A DNA stretch of 64,000 nucleotides from Dirofilaria immitis (taxonomy: Eukaryota > Nematoda > Chromadorea > Rhabditida > Onchocercidae). Each line of letters begins with the position of its first letter. Position 1 is the first letter of the stretch. The translations under genes were made by a program, and so were the position numbers. The stretch is from NCBI GenBank assembly GCA_024305405.1, contig JAKNDB010000104.1:744001-808000 (forward strand), read 5' to 3'. The notes beneath the pieces were generated by a model. It worked only from the letters and a program-made list of their open reading frames with translations, had not been told where the DNA came from and did not search any database. Positions 37,940-50,547 of this stretch are shown piece after piece.

Positions 37940-40900
37940 TTATATCAAAAGCTTCATTATCAGCATTAATCCAGCTGCTACTATACCTGAAATACTCTCT
38001 TCTATTACCACAGATAAAAAGCTATGAAATAAAATAACATTTAAAAGTGAAATTTAATAAGTTTAGTATAAGCTTTACTGACTTCCATGAATTAACTATG
38101 GGATATTATATATTTTAAACTCTCACATATATGGTATAATCTTTAAAGATTCAACCGTATTTTCCATTTTTATTTTTAAGTTTGAATCTGTATTGGAAAA
38201 TATGACAAACTTAGTTTGCTTACCTGAAGCAGGTAAAGTAACAATCCATGATAAAAAAATATTTCGAAAAATATTCCATCGAACACCAGCACTGCGAGAT
38301 TTGAGAATTCCAACTGCCACTACACTGCCAACCTGAAATCCAGTTCTTTGAAAGCTTGATACTGAGCATATATTTTGATTTGCTATATCACTTTTAAAGT
38401 TGTCTCAATGATGTTAAACTGAGCTTGTTTTTGAAAATTTTATAAACAAATTAAAATTTATCCGATTATCAAGTACGATATCTCGAGATAAAACTAATGT
38501 CAATAATTCGCTTTCTTTGATTATCTGTTGATAATTATTATCTATTTGACTTCAGTCCTCTCCTTTCTTTTTATAAGATTCTTGGTCTATCCTATAACGA
38601 TGATAAATAAATTAAAGTTTAGTTATAAAGAGACTTATTCAACTGGATTATAATTTGCTTAAATTTTCTTAAAAATTTTCATGAGCAATTTCATTTATAT
38701 TACCAAGCAATGTGTTGTACTAATCGGTAATCCAATTTTGCTTGCCAAAAGTGCCGTTACCGCAGCACCAAATTCAATCGTAAAGCCACTGTAATTTTAT
38801 TATAAAATTATAATTGAATACATGAAATCCATAATAAGAGAATTGGAAATATTTGAAGTTTGTTAATTTGGTTAAATTTAAACTTAAGTCTCTTAAAGAT
38901 AAAATTTTAAAATTTCAAAAAATATTTATAATACATAAATCACTATCAATTTGTAAATTTACTAAGCTTATTTTATAAATTTAATAAGCTTATTTTACTG
39001 GTAAAAAAAAGTATTCTAACCTAGCTGGATTAATGCTTGACATTTCGGAGCCAACGGTACGAATAACCTTATGGCCAAGTGCTACTAGGCCAACACATAT
39101 CGCTAATACACCGTACATTAAAACATAAATTGGTGTTTCACTTTTTTGTTGCACATCCATTGCAGTATAAATCGACAAAAGTGCTGCCAATGGTGCTATT
39201 GCATTTCTGAAAATAAAAAGAAAAGAATATATTTCTTTTAATTTTTAATCAAAACTTCAAAAATGCAAAAACATTCTTATTTATAATCTTTTTCAGATAA
39301 GTGTTAAATGACAAAATTTCTTATCGATGGAGAAATTTCGTTCAGAATAAGTTTAAATCTTATTATTTGATTAAATTATTTTCGCTTCGTCAAATCAAAC
39401 TTATTCTTGCCATTATTCACTTACGCAACATCATTCGCACCGTGAGCGAAACCTTCAAAACATGCGGTAAACGCTTGAATGGAACCAAAAACAAGTGTAG
39501 TTTTCGAATCCGGTTGACATTTTTATCCGGTAGAAACCATTTCATAAAATTTTTAAAGCTGAAAAATTGAAAAAAAGAGAAAAGACTTAGATAATAATAT
39601 CAAAATAATGACTTGTCAGTATCATAAATGTACTTGAATATCAAAATAAATTAACTTATCATTGTTATGAATGTACCTGAAACTGAGCGTTTCTTTTCAA
39701 TTGCTACCTTACCATTCACTTCTTCCGGATATAAACCACTATTGTGCGGAATGAAGATTTCAACGATTCCATCTGGAAGTTCAGTCTAAGAAAAACTAAG
39801 TTTGCTACAACATGATTCTTCTGAATTGACAATTATCTTTATGAATTTATGATTTTCCTATATTTTATTTCATTTCGTTTTTTCTCCAAAGATTCCACTT
39901 GCAAAATTTAGTGCTATTTTTGCGAATATTCTTTTACTTTCCATATCGACAAAAACAATTTTTTTAAATTTTCATAATTTTTTTCCCGAATTTCCTATAA
40001 AATTCTATTTTTGAGCTTACATCACTCATTTACTACTGAAATAATTTAAAGTGGGTATAGAGAAGATTAAGAAACAATATAAATGAAACGATAGGAAAAT
40101 ACGTTTAATCTTTATAGGAATTTGTCCGCTGATGTCCGGAAGATCAATTGAAGCAGACCTATCAACTTTTCCGGCTTCTTTATCTGCAAAGAAAAAGTAT
40201 TAATCAGTAATCGAAATTAGTTCTACAGCATTTTAGATAACAGATTTTTATACTAAATATTTTACTTATTTCATAAACCAACAAATAAAATATTCAACAG
40301 ATTTTGAATAGTCAAATCCGAAAATCGTAATCAGAAACAAAGAGAATCTTATCATATCTTATATTTTGTAATTTAAATTCCCAAAGAATAATGATGAATT
40401 TTAGATCTGTGTAAAAAGCCTTACTCTCAATCCATCTTCTAAGTTGTGGTACCATAAGAAAATGGATAGTAAACGCTGCAACAGTAGCAATTGCAATACT
40501 GATCAACAAGCATAACCAAAGTGGTACTTTAGCCAAATGTAAGACTGAAATTTTATACTGCCTAGCTAAAATATTAAATAACGAATTGTAACTGTTGAAA
40601 AATGAACCAAGCAGGATATATTAAAAAAATTCTGGGTTTGAGCCAATGATATTTACTGGATCGATATCGAAATTGATACGATAAGTTTATATGAAAGATT
40701 TAAGTATGACAAAGAAAGTAATGCATTGCGAGATATCACTCTAACGCATTGAAATTTCTCGAAAAAAAATTGATAATTTATTTCAAATTAAATAAAAAAA
40801 AATAAACAAACCTTTAGAGCCTTGAAAACTGACAGCAAAAGCATTGAAAGCAATACAAAACCAATAGAAATACGGTAAGACCCGTAAACCGCATTCAAAT

Positions 40901-42733
40901 GGATTCTTCTAAAATAAAAATAATAAAAGATCGAAAAAATATCGATTTATATAATTTTATAGAAATATTTTAATATATGATTGTATTATGATGAAGCATA
41001 AGAAATATTGATATTTTTTAAACAAAATAAAAATATATTTGTTTAATATATTTGTTACAGAAGATACGATCTATAGCTCTATCTCATTTCTGATAATTAT
41101 AAGATGGAATGATAATGAATTAACCCGTCTTATAACAGTGAAATCAACAATTATATAAAGCACTGATGATGCTATTCCAGATAATAATGGCGAAATAATC
41201 CAAGAAGCTGCTGAAATAGACAGAAAATTTTTCAAAATTATTTTAAAAGGCAGCAAGAAGGATCAGCATTTTTTACTGCTAAAATACCAACGTCTTTCCT
41301 AATAAAATCTGAAAATAATTTTAGTACGGTCCTTATGCTAACCTGAAATGTTAGTGTTTTATATAAATAAATCGATTGAAAAACGCACCAATATTAAGGA
41401 TTTTCCACCAATAGATTCCCTGCGTTCCTCTCATTAATAAACCGAAACCAATCGTTGCTCCGGTAATACTGTGCGTTGTTGAAACAGGTAATTGTGCAAA
41501 TGTTGCTATTAATAACCAAGTTGAGCAACCTGAAGAATAAAGTCCTAGTATCATAGAATATCGAGAAGATGTTCATAGCTCTTTATACTGCAACATCTAG
41601 TGTATTTGCATGTCGCAATTATATTTTAGGTTTCTTAAAGTACAAGTAATATTAGTAGTAAAGATGTTGCACCTAATCTTTGGTTCCATTTTATCAATGT
41701 GAAACATATCATTTTCAAACGCTTTTGCCTTCCAGGATATATTTATATATATTAACAAATTGCAACCCTTTTTCATCTACCATCATTATTACATGATAGA
41801 TTATGTAATTTTAGGATTTTATTAATGTAAATTTCTTGACTATGTAAAGATTAAATTTCCGAGGATTGATTGATAAAATATATCGGGAATGAAAATATGA
41901 TTTGGATATCGGTAATCTGATAACACTCCACATTGCGATGTAACATAAATGGAGCATGTCAATGAATCCTTAGTTTTTTTTTCTCGAAAATTTGTCAAGC
42001 AGTAGAATAATTAACAAACCTCCAAGGATAGCAATTTGGCCAACTAATAATTCTTTCGGTGAGTCATTATATAACTCTACATCAATAACACCTTTTCGCA
42101 TTGTATCTGTCACATTGTAACCTGAAATTCAAGAAAAAAAATTTTGTATTATTTCTAAAAAGACGATAAAAGTCTGAATTATGTTTCGTATTTTCGTCGT
42201 ACTACTCTTCAAGGGTCTTTTATCCATTCCATGAATGTAATATTACCCGTACTATAGTATAAATCAAAATGTTCAGCAATAAAGATGACAATTAATGAAT
42301 TCAAATATTTCAATCATAAATTTAGAAAGATCAAAAATGCATAAACAAACCGACAAGAATGGCACCAAGCGATTCAAATATAATTGCTAATACATAAGCC
42401 TGAGGTAGACTTAGCACTTTACTGCCAACCGATGTGCCAAAAGCATTTGCAACATCATTGGCTCCCATTGCGAAACCAAGCACGAATGCTAGTACCATTC
42501 CAAGGATTAGGGCCCACAGAAACTGCTTCTACAATTAGGAGAAATTGGATATTTACATTAAAATTATATGAAATACAATTCATTTCATATTATTTAAATT
42601 CATTTAAACATATTAAAATTTGCTATTTGTTTAAGTTCCAAATCTTCGAAATGCTCACTTTAAATGTTTCAGTTACTATCGCACTGCTACCGGAAGTAAG
42701 GATTGATGTCGTTGTTGATGTTATAAAATCCAT
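37940..42733 (-). CDS. Sodium-dependent phosphate transporter, SLC20/PiT family (paralogue B)
   Basis: Fourteen exons: 42733-42659, 42528-42351, 42121-42020, 41529-41389, 41210-41125, 40908-40812, 40544-40425, 40183-40103, 39772-39677, 39558-39425, 39206-39021, 38788-38704, 38332-38224 and 37986-37940. The product is about 500-512 residues, because exon 9 may also end at 39713 (GTAAGG). Exon 1 encodes a Ser/Thr-rich N-terminus. Exon 2 has [17 protein letters not shown], exon 4 [12 protein letters not shown], exons 10-11 [18 protein letters not shown], and exon 12 FTIEFGAAV and PISTTHC. Exons 2-6 equal those of paralogue A in length (178, 102, 141, 86, 97), as does exon 12 (85), and all phases agree, so the two arose by duplication. 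The central loop (exons 8-9) has diverged. It should act as a Na+-coupled phosphate importer. Exon 10 lacks two bases (39550-39554 and 39510-39511). A probable trans-splice acceptor ends at 42749. Confidence 0.92.
39510..39511 (-). other. Frame break in PiT-B exon 10 (GG, GGG expected)
   Basis: On the coding strand AATGTCAACCGG is in the upstream frame, but GATTCGAAAACT is only meaningful one base later ([14 protein letters not shown]). One extra G gives [13 protein letters not shown]. Exon 10 is 134 nt against 136 in paralogue A, so two bases are missing in total. Confidence 0.8.
39550..39554 (-). other. Frame break at start of PiT-B exon 10 (A5, A6 expected)
   Basis: From the phase-1 junction the exon reads GCT TTA AAA ATT TTA TGA, a stop. 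One more A gives [14 protein letters not shown], which aligns with [14 protein letters not shown] of paralogue A. Confidence 0.8.
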
Positions 42734-42748
42734 CTTTTTTTTGAAATT

Positions 42749-42758
42749 CTGAAAATGC
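42749..42758 (-). promoter_or_regulatory. Likely trans-splice acceptor of PiT-B, overlapping the tRNA termination region
   Basis: The minus-strand sequence GCATTTTCAG ends 15 bases before the ATG at 42733. The same short stretch supplies the TTTT runs expected of a Pol III terminator for the tRNA-His that ends 20 bases upstream. Confidence 0.5.
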
Positions 42759-42777
42759 AAAATGCGTGGATCAGAGC

Positions 42778-42849
42778 TGCCCAAGACAGGAATCGAACCT
42801 GTGTCGCCACGGCCACAACGTGGAGTACTAACCACTATACTACTTGGGC
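42778..42849 (-). tRNA. tRNA-His (anticodon GTG)
   Basis: The gene folds as a full cloverleaf. The acceptor stem is GCCCAAG/CTTGGGC with discriminator A. The D-arm contains TAGTATAGTGG (A box). The anticodon stem CCACG/CGTGG encloses TTGTGGC, giving anticodon GTG. The T-arm is ACAGG/CCTGT with TTCGATT (B box GGTTCGATTCC). There is no intron. A73 without an encoded G-1 is normal for a eukaryotic tRNA-His, where G-1 is added after transcription. TTTT tracts follow within about 30 bases. Confidence 0.97.
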
Positions 42850-44330
42850 CAAGATCGCTTTCCTCAAAACTTGTTGAAATTTTCTACGCAAAAATATATA
42901 TTAAAATTTAAAATATAAAATTTGTTATTGTAAGACGAAATATCAAAATTCAATATTCGAAATCAAAACAGTCGAAATACTTCGAATATAAATATGAATT
43001 TAAAGAAAAAAGATAGGAAATGTATTGAAAAAATGTAAAATATATGAATTGATGTATAATATTAAAATAAAATTGAAGAAAAAATTTGCATCATTTTATT
43101 AGATAATACTTCAATAAAGAATTGTTAGAATAGTAAGATAATTTATTCCAAAAATTTGTCCCATTTCATTTGTATCAATAAATTAATATTCTTCCTAAAT
43201 ATTTATTAAACAATACATACAAATAATACATACAAAATAAAAATATTTTTGAATTAAAAACTTTTCTAACTTAAATTTTGAATTCAAATAGGCATAATTA
43301 AATTAGTCTGAAGTTAATTAATCGTAAATAAATCGATATGAACAATTTCGATAATTAAAGATATCGCAACAATTGAAATTTAAGTATGTATGAAATATTA
43401 TCAAATGCTATTTGTAACTAATCAATCATTCCTAAAAATAAATCTATAAATGTATCTTTATTAATCTAATAAACAAAATGTTAATTAGCAGTGGAACATT
43501 CGAAACCGATGATAAGCATGCTATCAGGAATTTTTATCAGACGCTTTATTGATCTTAAAGGAATGATCTCAAACAAATCATTGATAAATATGTAAGGAAA
43601 AAAATTATAAAATAAGAAAGAAAGTCGGCAACTTTTTCTTTTTTTCTTTTCCCTCAAATAACGTATGAAAATGATTGCATAATAGTTAAAGTAATAAGTG
43701 ACATAGAGGACAGTAAGCAGGCAATGAATGAATGAATGAAATGATATTTTATGTTTTCAAATATCGCATGACAGACACATCGCATAATATCGCGCGACAG
43801 ACATCGCATAGGAATTGAACATGCATGTAATCAGGTGATCGCTTAAAATTAAAGTACCGAACAATAGAATATATATATATATATATATATGTAAATATAT
43901 GTTGCATTGAAGTTGAACGTATAATACTAAAATGATTCATTCATTTAATTAATATATCAATCTCAATCTTACAGTTAAAGATTAAAGATTGAATAATAAT
44001 CCATTTAATCTGATAAGAAAATATTTCAGCAAAATACTTTAGCTTTTACTTTAATTTAATAAAACCTTTCAAAAAAATAATATTAAATTACAAAAAGTAT
44101 TAGCTTATCAATTACAATTAAATAATAATTAGGTTTGATTAAGTATTGATTAGATAAAGATAAGAATTCATTGAATAAAAATATTAATTTCATATGCGTG
44201 CAAATTTTACATGAATGTTTCACCAAAATTATTCAGAAATTATGATCTTATCTTTTTTTGTAATAGTGTATAATGTGTTGTTTACATTTTAAATACTTAA
44301 TTTTTCATTCAAATTTAGATAAACTATTAC

Positions 44331-44366
44331 GTTAAAATATGATAATTTATTTTATCATATTTTAAC
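44331..44366. repeat. Perfect 15-bp-stem hairpin
   Basis: Arms 44331-44345 and 44352-44366 (GTTAAAATATGATAA and its complement) flank a 6-base loop. Confidence 0.9.
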
Positions 44367-45383
44367 AGTGTCAAGTGAAAATACCATAGCTTGAATTAAT
44401 TTTAAGGGTATCATGAATGTTTAATGCTATTATTGTTAATAAATTGATAAGAAATTCATTGAATCGTCATCATAAGTCAATATGAAGTAATAATATATAC
44501 GATGTAAATCAATAATTTTCTTTTTAAAAATTATTTGTTGCATATGTAGAAAATAGAATAAATCAGCAGAAATAACTATGGAATTCTGAAGGAAACAAGA
44601 AATGAATAAGGGATTATTTATGATATGTAATTAATAATTAAATAACAATTCAATTCAAATTGTAGTGCGAAAAAATGTGCGGGAAAATGTAAAATTTAAA
44701 TAAAAATACTTGAGTAAATGATGGATGAATGATTATAATTGGCAATTATGTATTCGGTGAATTACAGATTTAGAAATAAAAATTAGGTGGAAGAGATGTC
44801 GGTGATGAAATAGATGAATAATTAATGAATTGATAGGGAAGTATGGAATACAAAGGAATATCATCGCTATTCTGGCTATTACTAATATCTGTATTAATAC
44901 CTTTATTATCCTTTGCAACATCGATATAATTTAACTAATTTAAATTCTTTTAATTATAAATTTGAAATAATTTAAAGTCTTTTAAATTTATCACCAAGCT
45001 ATGCCATTATGTCATATAGTTTCAATTTCGGTTTCAATTTTAATGAAATAAATATCATGCGTGAAACTATGCATAACGTCATTCTTCCTTAATTATTTCG
45101 TGTTATCAGTTCCGATCTGTTAACAATGCTACATGTGAATTATTGATATATTAATCAATTTAATAATTATTTTCTTTTATGAATGGCTTAATAAAATTAA
45201 AAATTTTGCAGTTCATCCAAATTGAAATAAAAATAAAAAATTGAAATTCTATGTAGGAAAAAAATTTTAATCAAGTTAATTAATTGAGACATGGAAGAAC
45301 AAAGACTGAATTTTGAAATTTAATGTCAAAATTTCATAGTTAAATTTCATCATATTGACAATCTGACACATAATAATTGTATC

Positions 45384-45500
<117 letters not shown>

Positions 45501-46327
45501 AATGATAAAATCAACTTTAAAATCCTTTTGTGAGCAAATTTTGTTGTTATTTGATTGGAAAAATAATAATTTACGCATAATTTACTGTAAGTGAGAAGAA
45601 AAAGAATTTTTAAAAAGCGAAATATTTGAAAGTTTCAAATTTTAAGCTTTTTATTTTCTTTGGATCCATTTTATCGAAAAAAAAGATCGATTGTTTGTCC
45701 TTTTTCGCCTCGACAAACTAAACATTTGATTCATTTCAATTTGTCAGTTTCATTGAAATAAAGTAGAGACGGCAGCATTAGCATTTATAAATTTGAACAA
45801 AGTGGTAAATAAAAATAAATAAATAAGTGTGTCAATGTCGAAATAGAAAATAAGAAAAAGTGTTTGGAATGATTCGATATTTATCAAAACCAACTTATCA
45901 CTAGCGTATCAATGATGATTATTGTTAATAAAATGATATTAAATTGAATATAAAAAAGAGAATTGAAGGAAAAATCAATTAAAAAACGAAAATTTATATA
46001 GAAAAGGAAAAAGAATGAGATGATTCATGGCAGAATAACTAATCATCAAATTTGCAAACAAAGTACCGCTCCTATCCATTTGATTTATAAGCAAAAATGC
46101 TCTAAATATATCCTATATATATATATATATATATTTTAATCTTGAAAATGTTAACATTATAAATTTCAAGATCATTATCGGTCAGTGATTTAAAGATTAT
46201 ATTAATAATTTTGCTTTTGAGAGAATAAAATTGAAAATATATTATTGATTGATAATTGAAATGATCGATGGAAATCTTTCCAATATAATTATCTATCTCT
46301 TTTGTTTTTCTTGACTTTTTCAATTCA

Positions 46328-46395
46328 TCATAAATTTTTTCTCTCCTTTTCTCTCTTCTCTCTCTATCTCTCGTCTTTTCCCCTCTCTCATTCTA
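46328..46395. repeat. Polypyrimidine (CT-rich) tract
   Basis: About 68 bases of TCTCTC-type sequence, almost entirely C and T on the plus strand. No splice site uses it on either strand as far as I can see. Confidence 0.85.
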
Positions 46396-46535
46396 AAAAG
46401 TACAAAAGTAAGAATTTAAAAAAAAAAAGATTTTCTTGTTGTTTAATGCAAATCAGCTATAAAGGATGCTTCTAAATTTGACTGAAACATTTGAAGCAAT
46501 AAAAATGACGGAAAACAACCTGGAAAAGAATATAC

Positions 46536-46571
46536 CTTGTCTGGATCAATTTTCAGGCCAGATGATCTCAT
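46536..46571 (-). CDS. Weak candidate alternative first exon for PiT-B
   Basis: On the minus strand ATG at 46571 opens MRSSGLKIDPDK and runs to a GTATAT donor in phase 0, the phase of PiT-B exon 2. It lies about 4 kb upstream of exon 2 on the same strand. Only twelve codons long, so chance is quite possible. Confidence 0.2.
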
Positions 46572-47087
46572 ATTATCGATATTATAATCTTCGATATGCT
46601 ATCATGTTTATCTTATGAATTCAGCATTATCAAATCACATCACATCATAACAATGATTTATGCTCAACTAATATGAAACTGAATTAGCATGAAAATTTCG
46701 AGCAGTTTTTTTGTTTTTAATTGCAGTAATTTTTATCACAATTTTCTACAATTATCATCATCTATATCAGATTATTTGAATGTATAAACAATATATGCAT
46801 AGGTAAAGAAATAAAATGATGTTAGCAAATCGTAGCATATGTATGTATTTATGATATGTATATATTATTTGCATATATTAATTCTAAGTGTCATTAAATA
46901 AGAAATACTTTTTTATGATCAGTTTGTACAGGGTACAATACCTTGTTTGATTCACATATCAAATTATAATTTAAATACATCATTCTGTAGAATTTTGTGC
47001 TATTTCTGGAATTATTGTTGCTTATTATACTGATAAATGATAATACTACTATTATATTAAAATATTATATATAATTATTATACTATA

Positions 47088-47154
47088 TTTATTATTATTA
47101 TTATTACTATTATTATTATTATTTATCTTGCAATAGTAATAATAGTAATAATAA
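47088..47154. repeat. ATT-type inverted repeat
   Basis: TTATTATTACTATTATT on one side is followed, after ATCTTGC, by AATAGTAATAATAGTAATAATAAA, so the two halves can pair imperfectly into a long hairpin. Confidence 0.7.
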
Positions 47155-48824
47155 ACGTGGTATATTTACAGCATGTCAACAAATATATATGATAATGTTA
47201 TACCTGAATATTAAATTGATAATATAAGGGTCAATAGATTCTTTCAATGTATTTGGAACAATTTGTTTCACAAATTTTCACTCTTCTTATATATTATTTC
47301 TTCATCCTTTTACATTTAATTCAACACATATATATCGCCAAGAATTGTTTTAATGCTTAAATCATAACTATCGATATTCTTACAAAATGATAATTAATCT
47401 ATTTGATGTTTATTTTTCGTTGAATACCTGATAGAATATTTGAAATTTCTGAGATTTAATGCTTAGAAAGATATAAATAAATCAAAAAGTCAAATTTATT
47501 ATATACTATAAAATCAAAAATACGCAAAGAAAAAAAAGGTAACGAGAGATGAGAAATTTGATTCATCGGACGAAGATAATTCTATAAGTGATAATAGTTG
47601 ACAACCAGATATAAAAGGAATATGTAGAATTTAAATCAAATAATTATAGGATTATTTCGTTATCATAGTTTCAATTACTATTATGTTAATATTGCCATTA
47701 TTATGGCTAATAGATAATTCAGGATGATGGAAAATAACATCGTCAGATATGATTGTATTAATTTTTCTGCTCAAAGTTGTAAGATAAAAATCTTTCGCAC
47801 TTTGAAATAAAGTTTTTTTCTGATAGATATTAAAATTTGGATAAAATTTCAACTTCTAATTCAGAATTTTTGAATTTTGATAGAATTTCAAATTTTAGCT
47901 TTGTATTTTTCTCATTACTTTCAGTTAAAAATTCATGCCTTTACATCGATCATTTGTTTGCTCTAAGCAAAGCTAATTAACATAAACAGAAATCTAATAA
48001 ATTGAGGTAGAAATGAGAATTTCAGGTAGAAATGGGAACTTTGTCAAGAAAAAAAAGTATTTTAAGTTTTTGGTTTTTTCGTTGTACAATGTATGTGATA
48101 ATTGATAGCTTGAACTTATCGATTGATTTTGTTTTCATAAATAAGAAATGAGGATTACATGAGATATATAATGAAATGATTAAGATAAGATAAACAATGT
48201 ATATTTTGCAGTCATATAAACAAACAATCATACGTATATTTCCTACTATGTAAACAACCGCAGATATTTTTTTAATCTATGAGAAGAGGAAAGAAAATCA
48301 TATTTTGTCCATTTACTTAAGAATATGTTTTCATAATTAAATGACAAATATCAATTATATATTGCTTTATGTTAATTTTAAATTAATGATAAAAATATAT
48401 TTTCTGATCACAACCAAATATTAAAATGATAAGTTAATTATTTGAATAGTAGAATTCATCTTAAAGTATTAGTTGTTCGCGATGAAGGATAAATAAGAAG
48501 TTTAACTTTGATTAATAAATTGGAATTTCAAATTTTGTTAATAATTTTTAATTATTTAATTTCAATTTATTGTTTATTCAATTACTTTGTTTACTGTAAC
48601 ATTATGTTACCTTAGCAATAATATTAATTGCATTCATAAATATTCACTCATTTACATTTCTTGCAATTAATAATCGATTTAAAATTGATTAAATAATTTT
48701 TCAGTTTCAATATAAAAACATTAACTGTTTTAATATCCACAATGGTAATTGTCAAATTGTTCTTGCATGAATTATGATAAGTCGACTTGGCTTTTTAAAA
48801 AAAAATTAGCATTATCAATTGTTT

Positions 48825-48862
48825 TATATGATTATAATATAGTTATATATTATAATCATATA
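48825..48862. repeat. Perfect 17-bp-stem hairpin
   Basis: Arms TATATGATTATAATATA (48825-48841) and its exact complement (48846-48862) flank the 4-base loop GTTA. Confidence 0.92.
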
Positions 48863-50392
48863 TTTGTTTGACAATATTATCGTATAGTTATTTTAAAAAA
48901 ATCACAGTTAATATGCAACAAATTTCAGAACACTTTCTTCATTTCAGGTTCTAAAATATCCAAACTTAATTTCATTTGATTTTAGTATTAAATATAATAA
49001 AATTATGCAGTAATTATTAATAAGTGTTTGCTAAAATGTCTGTGAAGATGACGATTAATTCATCTACCTGATAGACATTTTAAATGGCAATTATTTTTGG
49101 TTAATAAAAATTAATAGTACCTCAGAAAGTGCGAACTGACCAATGCTGCCTTCCAGATTTATTCCTCTGATTACTGATCGTTTTCAGAAATTTCTTGAAA
49201 TGACTGAAAATTGTTTTTACTACAAAATTTTTTTATTTTTCAATGTTTTTCTTTTTTTTGTAATTGGAAAAAGGAAAGTTATTTTTAATTATTACTAATT
49301 CCCGAAAAATTTAATAACATTAATACTTTACAAACCTACAAACCTAGAAATTATTTATTAGATTTTTAGCAATACTTTCGAGGCCAAATATCTTTGCAAT
49401 AATGAAATAATTTTCTCATAATTTTCATATATATAAAAGAAAAAAATAATTGATGCATAAATGATTTGGGAAAATTATTTTTCGATTTGCTATAGTTACA
49501 TGAATGCTTATAAAATTTTGTTTACAAATCTCTTCAAATAGCTTTAGTTGAATGAAATAAGCTTTTTGCACTGAAGAACGATAAATTTTTCTTTTTTTAT
49601 CTTTCAGCGACAATTTTTCGAAGAAACCGGTAGTTTGCAATGATACTATCGAATAATTGATAGCAAAATCGATTCTCAAACTTCAATTTTCATCGGTAAT
49701 ACCAATTTTAAATACCATCGCTTGATAGTATTAATTTTGACAAAATGTCGGTACTTCTGATAATTTAGTAAAATTTCCAAAATTCTATCTAACAATTTTA
49801 ATATACTAACATTTATTTTAACGTATCAAATAAAAACATATTTATCCTATCAAATGGCATATTAATGCGAAAAGACATAATTTAAAAAAGAGGGAAAAAA
49901 ATTTCGAGCAATGAACTTACAAGAGTTAGATTGAATTTTTCTTCGTATGAAATCATGATTTTTCATTGCTATTGATGATTCATTCATTTCATATTTCATA
50001 TTTCGATAACAAAACTGGCAACAGAAATTTCTAACAAAAGTTTTATATAATTGGCAAAGCTGTGTAATGTCGATAATGTGATATTTTGCCTATTTCATTA
50101 ACAATTTAGTTGTTTTTTTGGCATAACATTAATAATTTATAAAATAAACATATTGATGTAAATAGAAAAATAAATTAAATTTAACGAAATTTTACGAAAT
50201 TATTTCACAAATTAAGTTATTAATTACCGTTACGATTATTTGGAAAAATTATATTTATATATGCTTATTTTACTTAATATTTATTGTATTTGCTAATTAT
50301 ATTATACTTATTGTGTAATTTTTACTTTCAAATGTAATAGAAAATAATGAAGAAGAAGAAATTGATACACTGATTTTTTAGTAAATATTATG

Positions 50393-50434
50393 AATAATCA
50401 TAATAATAATAATATTATTATTATTATGATTATT
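50393..50434. repeat. Perfect 42-bp palindrome
   Basis: AATAATCATAATAATAATAA plus T (50393-50413) is followed without spacer by its exact reverse complement (50414-50434). It is an ATT-type repeat that has switched strand at the centre. Confidence 0.92.
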
Positions 50435-50547
50435 ATCAATAACATCGTAAATAATAATAATAATAGTGATAATGAAAATGTTAATAATATTAATGATTTA
50501 ATAACACCATGAACAATAATTCATTATATCCCAATACTTGTTTATAG

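Noticed and set aside
42384..42752. 122-codon plus-strand frame
   Set aside because: Shadow of PiT-B exons 1-2 and their intron on the opposite strand.
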